Source: Candidatus Pelagibacter sp. (lineage in GTDB: Bacteria > Pseudomonadota > Alphaproteobacteria > Pelagibacterales > Pelagibacteraceae). Taken from it: 30,000 nt of DNA. The stretch spans positions 1 through 30,000 of the forward strand of contig JAOLYI010000005.1 of NCBI GenBank assembly GCA_028343315.1, read 5' to 3'. Positions 1-7,090 of the stretch are shown here, piece by piece; the first letter of the stretch is position 1; each line of letters begins with the position of its first letter. The notes below the pieces were generated by a model. The model was not told the DNA's origin. It saw nothing but the letters and a program-made list of their open reading frames with translations, and did not search any database. A program made the position numbers and the translations under genes.

Positions 1-72
1 GATAACCTTATTTCTTTAATATTTATTTCTCTAAATTCTATAAAAAAATACGGTGGAAAAAATATTTTCTAA
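1..72 (+). CDS. C-terminal fragment of an unidentified protein
   Basis: Frame 1 is open from the window edge and closes with TAA at 70-72, giving 23 residues that end in KKYGGKNIF. I do not recognise the protein. The frame stops 2 nt before the end of truA on the opposite strand, which matches the tight tail-to-tail packing seen at the other convergent junctions here, and this supports a real gene end. The other frames in this stretch are broken by stops. With so few residues no function can be assigned. Confidence 0.4.
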   Translation, partial: DNLISLIFISLNSIKKYGGKNIF

Positions 73-74
73 AT

Positions 75-815
75 TTAATATTTAACACTAAGTAAATACA
101 GACCACATGCGGGGGCTGGAGGTGCACATTTAATTCTTTTTTTTGATCTAAAAGCTTTTTTAAATTGAATAATGCTCCACTTGCCAGTAGATAAATAAAT
201 TAAGCAACCAATCATCGATCTCACTTGATTCTGCAAAAAAGATTTTGAAATTAATTTTATTTTGATCATGTCGTTTTTTTTATTAATTTTTATTGGATGC
301 ATTTTTTTTATTGGTGATTTAGCTGAGCAAGAGGCTGCTCTAAAAGTTGAAAAATCATGAGTACCCTCAAACATTTTAGCGCCTTTTTTCATCAATTTTA
401 CGTCAATTTTTTTTTTAACGTGCCATGCTTTATTTTTATAAATTGATAGTGTCCCCTGCCTATTAATAATTAAATATTCGTATGTGCGCAACTTAGCGCT
501 AAACCTTGCATGAAAATTTTCATTTTTTTCTCTTATGTCTAAAATAGATATTAAGTTTTTTTTTAAAAAAAAATTAATAGAATCAAGAAAAGTTTTTTTA
601 TTATCTATTTTTTTTTTTGACTTGAAGTTTGCAAATTGTGAAGCAGCATGAACACCTTTGTCAGTTCTTCCAGCTCCTGTTATTTTTGTATTTTTTTTTA
701 AAATTTTTTTTAAAGCAATTTCAATAGTATCTTGTATTGATTTTCCATTTTTTTGACTTTGCCACCCAACAAATTTTGTTCCATCATATTCAATCTTTAT
801 TAGGTAATTAAACAT
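75..815 (-). CDS. truA: tRNA pseudouridine(38-40) synthase TruA
   Basis: This enzyme isomerises uridines 38-40 in the anticodon arm of several tRNAs. The signature GRTDKGVHA is at about residues 49-57, with the catalytic Asp at residue 52. Further family blocks are FLQNQVRSMIG and, near the end, APPAPACGLYLL. I chose the ATG at 813-815, giving 246 residues. The frame stays open upstream to 836, but the protein pattern (FNYLIKIEYDG) starts at the inner Met, and this ATG sits 1 nt after the TGA of fmt, the expected spacing for coupled translation. It is the last gene of the minus-strand array. The def-fmt-truA group is common in alphaproteobacteria, so the call is secure. Confidence 0.96.
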   Translation of the reverse strand: MFNYLIKIEYDGTKFVGWQSQKNGKSIQDTIEIALKKILKKNTKITGAGRTDKGVHAASQFANFKSKKKIDNKKTFLDSINFFLKKNLISILDIREKNENFHARFSAKLRTYEYLIINRQGTLSIYKNKAWHVKKKIDVKLMKKGAKMFEGTHDFSTFRAASCSAKSPIKKMHPIKINKKNDMIKIKLISKSFLQNQVRSMIGCLIYLSTGKWSIIQFKKAFRSKKRIKCAPPAPACGLYLLSVKY

Positions 816-816
816 A

Positions 817-1740
817 TCAATTAAGCAACTGTCCAATTTTAATTTGGGTTCCTCTCAAAAACTCTTCAGCAGTAATTTGTTGTTTGCCTTCCTTTTTTAG
901 CTTTAATATCTGAACTGCATTATTTGCACACGCTATTGTGAAATTTTCATCCAGCAATGTGCCTGGGTTGCCTTTTTTGTTTTTAATCTCTTTTGCTTGA
1001 ATTATTTTTACTCTATTTCCATTTATTTCAAACCACGAACCTAAATTGGAATTTAATGCATTAATTTTAGCTATCACTTCATTCGCATTTTTATTCCAAT
1101 TAATTTTACACTCAGATTTTTCAATTTTTTTAGCATAACTAACCTCGGACTCGTTTTGTTCAATAAAAATATCTTTTTTGTCTTCAATTAATTTAATTGC
1201 ATCTAAAATCAATTTACCTCCTAGTTTTGACATTTTTTCAGCAAGTTCTTTGTAAGTAGTGTCTTCAAAAATTTTTATTTTAGATTGTAATAAAACTGGC
1301 CCAGAGTCTAATTTAGGCACAATTTTCATTATAGAAACTCCGCTTTCACGGTCCATATTCATAATAGCTCTTTGAATAGGAGCGGCCCCTCTCCATTTTG
1401 GCAACAAAGAAGCATGAATATTTATGAATAAAACTTTTTCTATTTTTAATAACGCTTCAGGTAAAATTTTACCATAAGCTACTACTATAATAATATCTGG
1501 ATTTAGTGTTTTGATATGTTTAATCTCGATATCATCTTTAAAAGAAATTAGATGGCGTACTGGAATATTTAATTTATTAGCAAAATCATGAATAGGTGAG
1601 TTTTGAATTTTTAAACCTCTATTTTTTTTTGTAGGTGGCTGAGTATAAACTTCTAAAATTTTATGTTTTGACTCATAGATTGACTTCAGTATGGGTACAG
1701 CAAAGTCTGGTGTTCCCATAAAAATTATTTTCAAAGCCAT
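817..1740 (-). CDS. fmt: Methionyl-tRNA formyltransferase
   Basis: Fmt formylates Met-tRNA(fMet) using 10-formyl-tetrahydrofolate, producing the bacterial initiator tRNA. The protein has 307 residues, the usual family length. The N-terminal Rossmann-like domain begins IIFMGTPDFAVP. The catalytic triad is visible as Asn107 and His109 (FINIHASLLP) and Asp145 (KLDSGPV), and the family motif SLLPKWRGAAPI is at about 111-122. The C-terminal OB-like tRNA-binding domain is recognisable but lysine-rich. The start is ATG at 1738-1740, 5 nt after the def stop. It lies between def and truA, so the enzymes that add and remove the formyl group are encoded together. Confidence 0.97.
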   Translation of the reverse strand: MALKIIFMGTPDFAVPILKSIYESKHKILEVYTQPPTKKNRGLKIQNSPIHDFANKLNIPVRHLISFKDDIEIKHIKTLNPDIIIVVAYGKILPEALLKIEKVLFINIHASLLPKWRGAAPIQRAIMNMDRESGVSIMKIVPKLDSGPVLLQSKIKIFEDTTYKELAEKMSKLGGKLILDAIKLIEDKKDIFIEQNESEVSYAKKIEKSECKINWNKNANEVIAKINALNSNLGSWFEINGNRVKIIQAKEIKNKKGNPGTLLDENFTIACANNAVQILKLKKEGKQQITAEEFLRGTQIKIGQLLN

Positions 1741-1745
1741 CTAAT

Positions 1746-2270
1746 TTATAAAATGATTTTATTAAATTCTTTTTTATGTTTTACTAATTTTTTCATAATC
1801 ATGTCTTTTTTTAATTTGGATAAATAATCAATAAACAATACTCCATTAAGGTGGTCTACTTCATGTTGTATGCAAGTAGATAAAAGACCGTTAGCTTTAA
1901 TTTCTTTTTCTTTTCCATTGTAGTCAATGTATTTTAAATGACATTCTGCTGGTCTCTCAATTTCGGCATAGTGACCTGGTAGAGATAAACAGCCCTCCTC
2001 ATAAATTGAGGTATTTTTAGATTTTGAAATTATTTCAGGATTAATTAAAAAAAGTGGATTTTTTGAATCTTTTTCTTTTGAAATATCAATTACTATCAAA
2101 CGTTTTAAAATACCCACCTGCACTGCTGCAAGACCAATACCTGGTGCTGAGTACATTGTTTCCAACATATCATCTAATAAGCTTCTGAGTTCATCGTCGA
2201 CTTTTTCTAAATTTTCACTTTTTTTTCTTAAAATAGGGTCTGGCTCAATTACAATTTCTCTTTTAGACAT
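1746..2270 (-). CDS. def: Peptide deformylase
   Basis: A metal-dependent hydrolase that removes the formyl group from nascent proteins. All three family motifs are present: GIGLAAVQVG at 44-53, EEGCLSLPG at 91-99 with metal ligand Cys94, and QHEVDHLNG at 135-143 with ligands His136 and His140 and catalytic Glu137. At 174 residues it is a normal bacterial type I deformylase. The residues just before motif 3 read LLSTCIQ rather than the common LLATVIQ, a mild difference. It is preceded by the glycosyltransferase gene with an 17 nt gap and followed by fmt. Confidence 0.97.
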   Translation of the reverse strand: MSKREIVIEPDPILRKKSENLEKVDDELRSLLDDMLETMYSAPGIGLAAVQVGILKRLIVIDISKEKDSKNPLFLINPEIISKSKNTSIYEEGCLSLPGHYAEIERPAECHLKYIDYNGKEKEIKANGLLSTCIQHEVDHLNGVLFIDYLSKLKKDMIMKKLVKHKKEFNKIIL

Positions 2271-2287
2271 AACTAATTATATTTTAA

Positions 2288-3169
2288 TTATGTTCTTAAT
2301 GGTAGGGCAGAATTTAAAACCTTATTTCTTATTGTAAATAAATTCATTTTATTTAAAAGATTAGTAACAAAGTATATAGTTTCTGGATCAAGTTGATATG
2401 GTTCATCCTCGCCAATTATCTCTACAATCTTTATTGCTAAAAAAGCCTTCTGATCATTTTCAATTAATTTTAACAAATTGTTGGGTACATTAAATTTTTT
2501 TGCAAGTTCATTATATTTGAAATTTGATGGTAAAGAAAAACCATCAGTAATTAGTGTGTCAGCTAGCGCTAAATCTTTGGCTGAAATAAAATATTTTTTA
2601 TTTTTAGTTATTTTTTTAAAAATTTTACATTTAAAATAATAATCCTCACAAATTTTGGTATTAGTAAATTTGCTGTTACTTATTTTATTTCTTTTAATCA
2701 TCATAGTACTTGTAGCTATTGAAGTATTTTTAATAAAATTAGAATAATTAAGCTTTTGAGGACTCGATATTTTTCGAATTTTATCACCAAAAGTTTCATA
2801 ATTAGTATACGTGAAAGAATAATTATTTTTTTCCATAAAGTTAATTTGCTTTTTTAATTTGTCTTTTTTCCAAAGATCGTCAGAATCTATAAATGCTAAG
2901 TATGGAGAATAAGATTTCTTAATAGCATAATTTCTACAGAATCCTGCACCGTGGTTTTTTTTTAACCAGAAAATTTTAATTTTTTTATTTTTTTTTATTT
3001 TTTTTAAAACACTTATGGTTTCTTTATTTGAACAGTCATCAACTATTATTAACTTCCAGTTTTTATAGGTTTGACCCAAAATACTTTTAACAGTTTCAAG
3101 AATAAATTGAGAACTGTTATAATTGGGTAAAATAATATCTATTTTCGTTTTTTTTTTTTCATTCTCCAT
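2288..3169 (-). CDS. Family 2 glycosyltransferase (TuaG-like)
   Basis: The first ~200 residues form a GT-A fold glycosyltransferase of family 2: IDIILPNYNSSQFI at about 10-23, VDDC at 43-46 (nucleotide binding), GAGFCRNYAI at about 74-83, and the metal-binding DSDD at 95-98. FTYTNYE and a later CEDYY block resemble the TuaG-type transferases that build surface polysaccharides; sugar and acceptor cannot be read from sequence. The last ~90 residues have no match I recognise and no clear membrane segment. The ATG at 3169 lies inside the end of the SET gene, in a different frame, overlapping 31 nt across a 12-A run. It interrupts an otherwise housekeeping array (def to dapE). Confidence 0.85.
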   Translation of the reverse strand: MENEKKKTKIDIILPNYNSSQFILETVKSILGQTYKNWKLIIVDDCSNKETISVLKKIKKNKKIKIFWLKKNHGAGFCRNYAIKKSYSPYLAFIDSDDLWKKDKLKKQINFMEKNNYSFTYTNYETFGDKIRKISSPQKLNYSNFIKNTSIATSTMMIKRNKISNSKFTNTKICEDYYFKCKIFKKITKNKKYFISAKDLALADTLITDGFSLPSNFKYNELAKKFNVPNNLLKLIENDQKAFLAIKIVEIIGEDEPYQLDPETIYFVTNLLNKMNLFTIRNKVLNSALPLRT

Positions 3170-3591
3170 CTTGATCCTTCTCTAACTATATAACCACAAC
3201 AATTTTTGGAGCCACAACGACATGGATAATTTCTATAATCCTCATCAAAACTAAATCCGTAGTCATAAGAAAATTCCTCACCTTTATTAATGTCTTTTAT
3301 TGCATGCACCCAAACTTTTAAGCCCGTGCCTGTTACCTCACAATTTGGATTACATGAATGGTTAATAAGCCTAGCAGTATTAAATTTATAATCTCCATCA
3401 AGATCATATCTTTTATTTAAATTAAAAAGATAAATTGCTTTGTCGTTATCGTATTTAGGATTTTCTTCAGCTTCTTTTCTCGTAATGACTTTGCCTCTGT
3501 ACTCTATTATTTTTGTTCCTTTTTTTATATCTTTAGTTGCATACAGACCGAAATTATCGATTTTGGATTTTTTAGTTTTATATAGCCTCAC
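3139..3591 (-). CDS. SET-domain protein-lysine methyltransferase
   Basis: A compact 150-residue SET protein with the complete core. The first SET motif is around NFGLYATKDIKKG (13-25), the cofactor and catalytic motif NHSCNPN is at 77-83, EEFSYDYG at 105-112 supplies the catalytic Tyr, and a post-SET zinc motif CRCGSKNCCG has Cys124, 126 and 131 that would join Cys80. Such enzymes transfer methyl from S-adenosylmethionine to protein lysines; the target is unknown. The tail is strongly basic (MKKKKRK). The start is GTG, overlapping the dapE stop as GTGA, so translation is probably coupled. The downstream glycosyltransferase overlaps its last 31 nt. Family assignment is firm, but the substrate cannot be inferred. 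Confidence 0.9.
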   Translation of the reverse strand: MRLYKTKKSKIDNFGLYATKDIKKGTKIIEYRGKVITRKEAEENPKYDNDKAIYLFNLNKRYDLDGDYKFNTARLINHSCNPNCEVTGTGLKVWVHAIKDINKGEEFSYDYGFSFDEDYRNYPCRCGSKNCCGYIVREGSRWRMKKKKRK

Positions 3592-4745
3592 CTAAAATAA
3601 TCCTCAAGAATATTTAGATATATTTTAGTTAAGTTTTTTAAATCTTTTAAAGAGACACATTCGTCGATTTTGTGCATAGTTTTATTTACCAATCCAAATT
3701 CTAGGCAAGGAGAAATTTTTCTTATGAATCTCGCATCCGATGTCCCCCCAGTCGTAGAAAATTTGGGCGTGATTTTAGTAATTTTTTTAATTATTTTTTT
3801 TGCCATATAAATTGTGTCATTAGGTTTAGTGAGAAAAGACTCACCACTCACATGAAAATCTATTCTAAATTTACATTTATACTTTTTACTTATATTTTTG
3901 ACTATCAAGCTAATTTTTTTCTTTAGACTGCTCGAAGTGTGCAGATTGTTAAATCTAATATTAAATTGAGCTTTTGCAGAAGCTGGAATTACATTAGTTG
4001 CTTTGTTGTCAACGTTTATTGAAGTAAATTCTAAATTAGAGGGCTGAAAATTTTTATTTCCATTATCAAGTTTTTTTTCTTTAAGTTTTTTACATACAGC
4101 TACTAATGTATTTATTGGATTATTTACTAAATGAGGATAAGCAACATGACCTTGTGTGCCTGAAATTCTAATTAAACCAGACAAACTCCCTCGTCTTCCG
4201 ATTTTTATCATCTCTCCAAGTTTGTTCGGATTAGTTGGTTCTCCTACAATACAAAAATCTATTTTCTCTCTTTTTTTTTTTAAATAATCTACTACTTTTT
4301 TTGTTCCGTTAATCGCCAAACCCTCTTCATCACCAGTAATTAAAAAGCTTATAGATCCTTCGAATTTTTTTCTTTTTTTTAAAAAATGATTTACTGCGGA
4401 TATAAAGCAAGCAATAGAGCTTTTCATATCATTAGCGCCTCTACCTATTAAATAATTTTTTTTAACAATTGGCTTGAAAGGGTTGATTGTCCAATCTTTT
4501 ATATTTCCTGGAGGGACTACATCGGTATGTCCTGCGTAACATAAATTAGGACCTTTTTTTCCTAATCTTGCATATAAATTTTTAATTGGTTTACTTCTTT
4601 TATCTTTAAACTCTAAAATTTTGCAATTAAAACCAAGTTTTTTTAATTGTTTGCTTAAATATCTAATTGCCCCAGCATCTTTAGGGGTTACACTTGGAAA
4701 TTTAATCAGCTCTTTAGCTAATGTAAGTTCATTAATGTTTGGCAT
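3588..4745 (-). CDS. dapE: Succinyl-diaminopimelate desuccinylase
   Basis: DapE hydrolyses N-succinyl-LL-diaminopimelate in the succinylase branch of lysine and peptidoglycan synthesis. It is an M20-family di-zinc enzyme of 385 residues. Visible motifs are GHTDVVP at 72-78 (His73, Asp75), GRGANDMKSS at 101-110 (Asp106 bridging), GDEEG at 138-142 (Glu140/141), GEPT at 168-171, the dimerisation-domain motif GHVAYPHL, TTGGTSDARF, and the last ligand in NKTMHKIDE. It starts directly at the dapD stop (1 nt shared, ATG at 4743-4745). dapD and dapE are adjacent steps separated by DapC, which is not in this window. Confidence 0.97.
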   Translation of the reverse strand: MPNINELTLAKELIKFPSVTPKDAGAIRYLSKQLKKLGFNCKILEFKDKRSKPIKNLYARLGKKGPNLCYAGHTDVVPPGNIKDWTINPFKPIVKKNYLIGRGANDMKSSIACFISAVNHFLKKRKKFEGSISFLITGDEEGLAINGTKKVVDYLKKKREKIDFCIVGEPTNPNKLGEMIKIGRRGSLSGLIRISGTQGHVAYPHLVNNPINTLVAVCKKLKEKKLDNGNKNFQPSNLEFTSINVDNKATNVIPASAKAQFNIRFNNLHTSSSLKKKISLIVKNISKKYKCKFRIDFHVSGESFLTKPNDTIYMAKKIIKKITKITPKFSTTGGTSDARFIRKISPCLEFGLVNKTMHKIDECVSLKDLKNLTKIYLNILEDYFR

Positions 4746-5572
4746 TAGTCTCTTAATAAATCATTAATTGATGTTTTGCTTCTAGTTTTTGAGTCTACTT
4801 TTTTAACTATTACAGCACAATACAGTGAAGGGCCATTCGGATTAGTTTTATTGGGCAAACTACCTGGAACGACAACAGAGTATGCTGGAACTTTTCCATA
4901 AACTATTTCTCCTGTAGTTCTATCAATAATTTTTGTAGACGCCCCTATATAAACTCCCATAGAAATAACAGCTCCTTGTTCAACTAATACTCCCTCAGCT
5001 ATCTCAGATCTAGCTCCAACAAAACAATTGTCTTCAATAATTACTGGACCAGCTTGCAATGGCTCAAGAACACCACCTATTCCAGCTCCACCTGAAATAT
5101 GACAATTTTTTCCAACCTGAGCACAAGAACCAACCGAAGCCCAAGTATCTATCATTGTACCTTCATCAACATAAGCTCCAAGATTTACAAATGAAGGCAT
5201 AAGAACAACATTCTTCGCAATGAAAGAGCCTCTTCTTACAACGCCGTTAGGTACATGCCTATAGCCAGCCTTTTTCCAATCTTTTTCTTTCCACTTAACA
5301 GTCTTACCAGGAACTTTGTCATACCATGTTGTGTATGGTCCTTTTAACATTGTCATTTTGTTCACTCTAAAACTTAAAAGAATAGCTTTTTTAATCCATT
5401 GATTAACTACCCATGACCCATTAATTTTATTAGCAACTCTTATTTTTCCATTGTCTACCAAATCAATAGTTTCATTAATTGCTTTAATAATTTTTTTATC
5501 CGATTTAGGGTTTATATTTTCTTTTTGTTCGAAACTACTGTTTATAATTTTTTCTAATTTATCTGTTTTCAT
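4745..5572 (-). CDS. dapD: Tetrahydrodipicolinate N-succinyltransferase
   Basis: DapD transfers succinyl from succinyl-CoA to tetrahydrodipicolinate, the committed step of the succinylase DAP/lysine pathway. The 275-residue protein has an N-terminal helical part and a left-handed beta-helix of hexapeptide repeats, seen from about [17 protein letters not shown] through [10 protein letters not shown] and VYIGAS to [13 protein letters not shown]. The start is well supported: AAGGAG (minus strand, 5577-5582) lies 4 nt before the ATG at 5570-5572, inside the end of the HAD gene, which overlaps by 14 nt. This is one of the few textbook ribosome binding sites in the window. Confidence 0.97.
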   Translation of the reverse strand: MKTDKLEKIINSSFEQKENINPKSDKKIIKAINETIDLVDNGKIRVANKINGSWVVNQWIKKAILLSFRVNKMTMLKGPYTTWYDKVPGKTVKWKEKDWKKAGYRHVPNGVVRRGSFIAKNVVLMPSFVNLGAYVDEGTMIDTWASVGSCAQVGKNCHISGGAGIGGVLEPLQAGPVIIEDNCFVGARSEIAEGVLVEQGAVISMGVYIGASTKIIDRTTGEIVYGKVPAYSVVVPGSLPNKTNPNGPSLYCAVIVKKVDSKTRSKTSINDLLRD

Positions 5573-6224
5573 TTATCTCCTTTAAAAAATTTGTTAGACT
5601 ACCAGTTTTATAATTAACAAATTCTTCATCTGAATATTTTGCAGCCCAAGGTTCATTATTTTCTATCCAAACTGTTTTCATGCCTAATTCATACGCAGGT
5701 TTTAAATTTCTGGCAATATCTTCGAAGAATATACAATATTCTGGTACAATTTTATAATTTTCTATAATTTTTTTATAGGGCTCTATTGATGGTTTCGGGT
5801 AAAAATCAGAGTCGACAATATCAAAAACGCCGTCAAACAATTGTTCTATTCCAATTCTAGAAGTGACATTAGAGGCGTGAGCTCTAGACCCATTGGTGAA
5901 AATGATCTTTTTTCCTTTTAATTTTTCTATTTCTGTTTTCAAAGGTTCATCTTCTTTCAAAAATTCAAGATCAACATCATGCACAAATTCTAAAAATTCT
6001 TTAGCGTCTATATCATGGTTTTTAATCATACCATTTAAAGTTGTATTATATTCTTGAAAATAATTTTTTTGAATCTTTTTTGCTTCTTCTAAACTTACAT
6101 TTAATTTTTCTGAAATAAACTTAGACATTTTTTTATCAACTTGATCAAAAACTTTTGTATCCCCAGAGTACAGAGTGTTATCTAAATCAAACAACCAAAA
6201 TTTTATCTTCGATAAATCTTTCAT
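5559..6224 (-). CDS. HAD-family pyrimidine 5'-nucleotidase-like phosphatase
   Basis: A 221-residue haloacid dehalogenase hydrolase. Motif I is [10 protein letters not shown] with nucleophile Asp13 and Asp15, motif II is in [10 protein letters not shown], the motif III lysine is in YPKPSIEPY, and motif IV is [12 protein letters not shown]. The helical cap between motifs I and II fits subfamily IA with a C1 cap. The sequence resembles the yeast Sdt1 / pyrimidine 5'-nucleotidase group that dephosphorylates UMP or CMP. In alphaproteobacteria a gene of this type commonly lies between dapD and argB, as here. It overlaps argB by ATGA (6221-6224) and dapD by 14 nt. The substrate is inferred from the family only. 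Confidence 0.88.
   Translation of the reverse strand: MKDLSKIKFWLFDLDNTLYSGDTKVFDQVDKKMSKFISEKLNVSLEEAKKIQKNYFQEYNTTLNGMIKNHDIDAKEFLEFVHDVDLEFLKEDEPLKTEIEKLKGKKIIFTNGSRAHASNVTSRIGIEQLFDGVFDIVDSDFYPKPSIEPYKKIIENYKIVPEYCIFFEDIARNLKPAYELGMKTVWIENNEPWAAKYSDEEFVNYKTGSLTNFLKEINENR
5577..5582 (-). promoter_or_regulatory. Shine-Dalgarno site of dapD
   Basis: AAGGAG on the minus strand, 4 nt upstream of the dapD ATG and embedded in the last codons (Lys-Glu) of the preceding HAD gene. It fixes the dapD start within the 14 nt overlap of the two genes. Confidence 0.75.
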
Positions 6225-7090
6225 TTTCTTATTAGCGTTCCAGAACCTTGGTCAGAAAAAATTTCATGCAATATTGAATGAGGTTTCCTTCCATCAAGTA
6301 TTACAACTCCTCTGACTCCATTTTCAACTGCGTCAACACAATTTTTTATTTTGGGAATCATACCTCCTTGAACAACTTTCCATTTAATAAGATTTTCAAG
6401 ATCAAAAGGCTTAATTTCTGATATTAGTTTTTTTTGATCATCGTAGACACCTTCAACATTGGTCATTAATAACAATCTTCTGGATTTAAGTTCTTTTGCT
6501 ATAGCGCTTGCAGCTGTATCGCCGTTAATGTTATATGTTTGATTATTAGGACCGACGCCAAGTGGAGCAACAATAGGAATATGACTTTGATTTAAAGCAT
6601 TATCTAGTAATTTAAAATTAATTTTATTTGGTATTCCAACAAATCCAAGTTCTTTTTTTTCAGGTTTAACTTCAATTGCATTATTTTTTTTTGTATGAAA
6701 CGAAATAGCGCTAGAACCTAATTTTTTTAAAGAGGAGACTATATCTTGGTTAAACTCAATAAGAACCTCCTCAACTACATTAATAATATCTTTATCAGTG
6801 ACTCTTAAACCATCAATAAATTTTGATACAATTTTATTCTTATCTAGCTCTCTTTTTATTCTTGGTCCGCCTCCGTGAACTATTATAATTGATAGGCCCA
6901 GTTTATTTAAAATATTAATATCTAAAACAAAATTATTAAAAACATTTCTATCGATTAAAACGTTTCCTCCATATTTAATTACAATTTTTTCTCCTTTATA
7001 TTTTAAAACATATTTTTGAACGTTATTTATGTCAGGAGCATCTTTAGGCCAAAATTTTTTTATTTCTTCAAACGAAATATCTTGAGACAT
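6221..7090 (-). CDS. argB: Acetylglutamate kinase
   Basis: ArgB phosphorylates N-acetylglutamate, the second step of the acetylated arginine pathway. The 289-residue amino acid kinase shows the phosphate-binding IVIKYGGNVL, IIIVHGGGPRIK, the substrate/ATP region NINGDTAASAIA, LLLMTNVEGVYDD, and GGMIPKIKNCVDAVENGV. The N-terminal ~25 residues form the extra helix seen in longer, ring-forming arginine-sensitive kinases, so feedback control is possible but not shown. It follows yidC without any gap, and its stop overlaps the HAD start. argJ of the same pathway is at 20465. Confidence 0.97.
   Translation of the reverse strand: MSQDISFEEIKKFWPKDAPDINNVQKYVLKYKGEKIVIKYGGNVLIDRNVFNNFVLDINILNKLGLSIIIVHGGGPRIKRELDKNKIVSKFIDGLRVTDKDIINVVEEVLIEFNQDIVSSLKKLGSSAISFHTKKNNAIEVKPEKKELGFVGIPNKINFKLLDNALNQSHIPIVAPLGVGPNNQTYNINGDTAASAIAKELKSRRLLLMTNVEGVYDDQKKLISEIKPFDLENLIKWKVVQGGMIPKIKNCVDAVENGVRGVVILDGRKPHSILHEIFSDQGSGTLIRK

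Noticed and set aside
816..836. Upstream in-frame start for truA (7 extra residues)
   Set aside because: The extra residues overlap the fmt end and do not fit the family; ATG at 815 follows the fmt stop by 1 nt and begins the recognisable domain.
3148..3159. Sequencing error breaking one SET-GT2 gene
   Set aside because: Both frames have intact ends and starts in the overlap, so two genes are the simplest reading, although an A-run miscall cannot be excluded without reads; this is kept as a test in the fusion finding.
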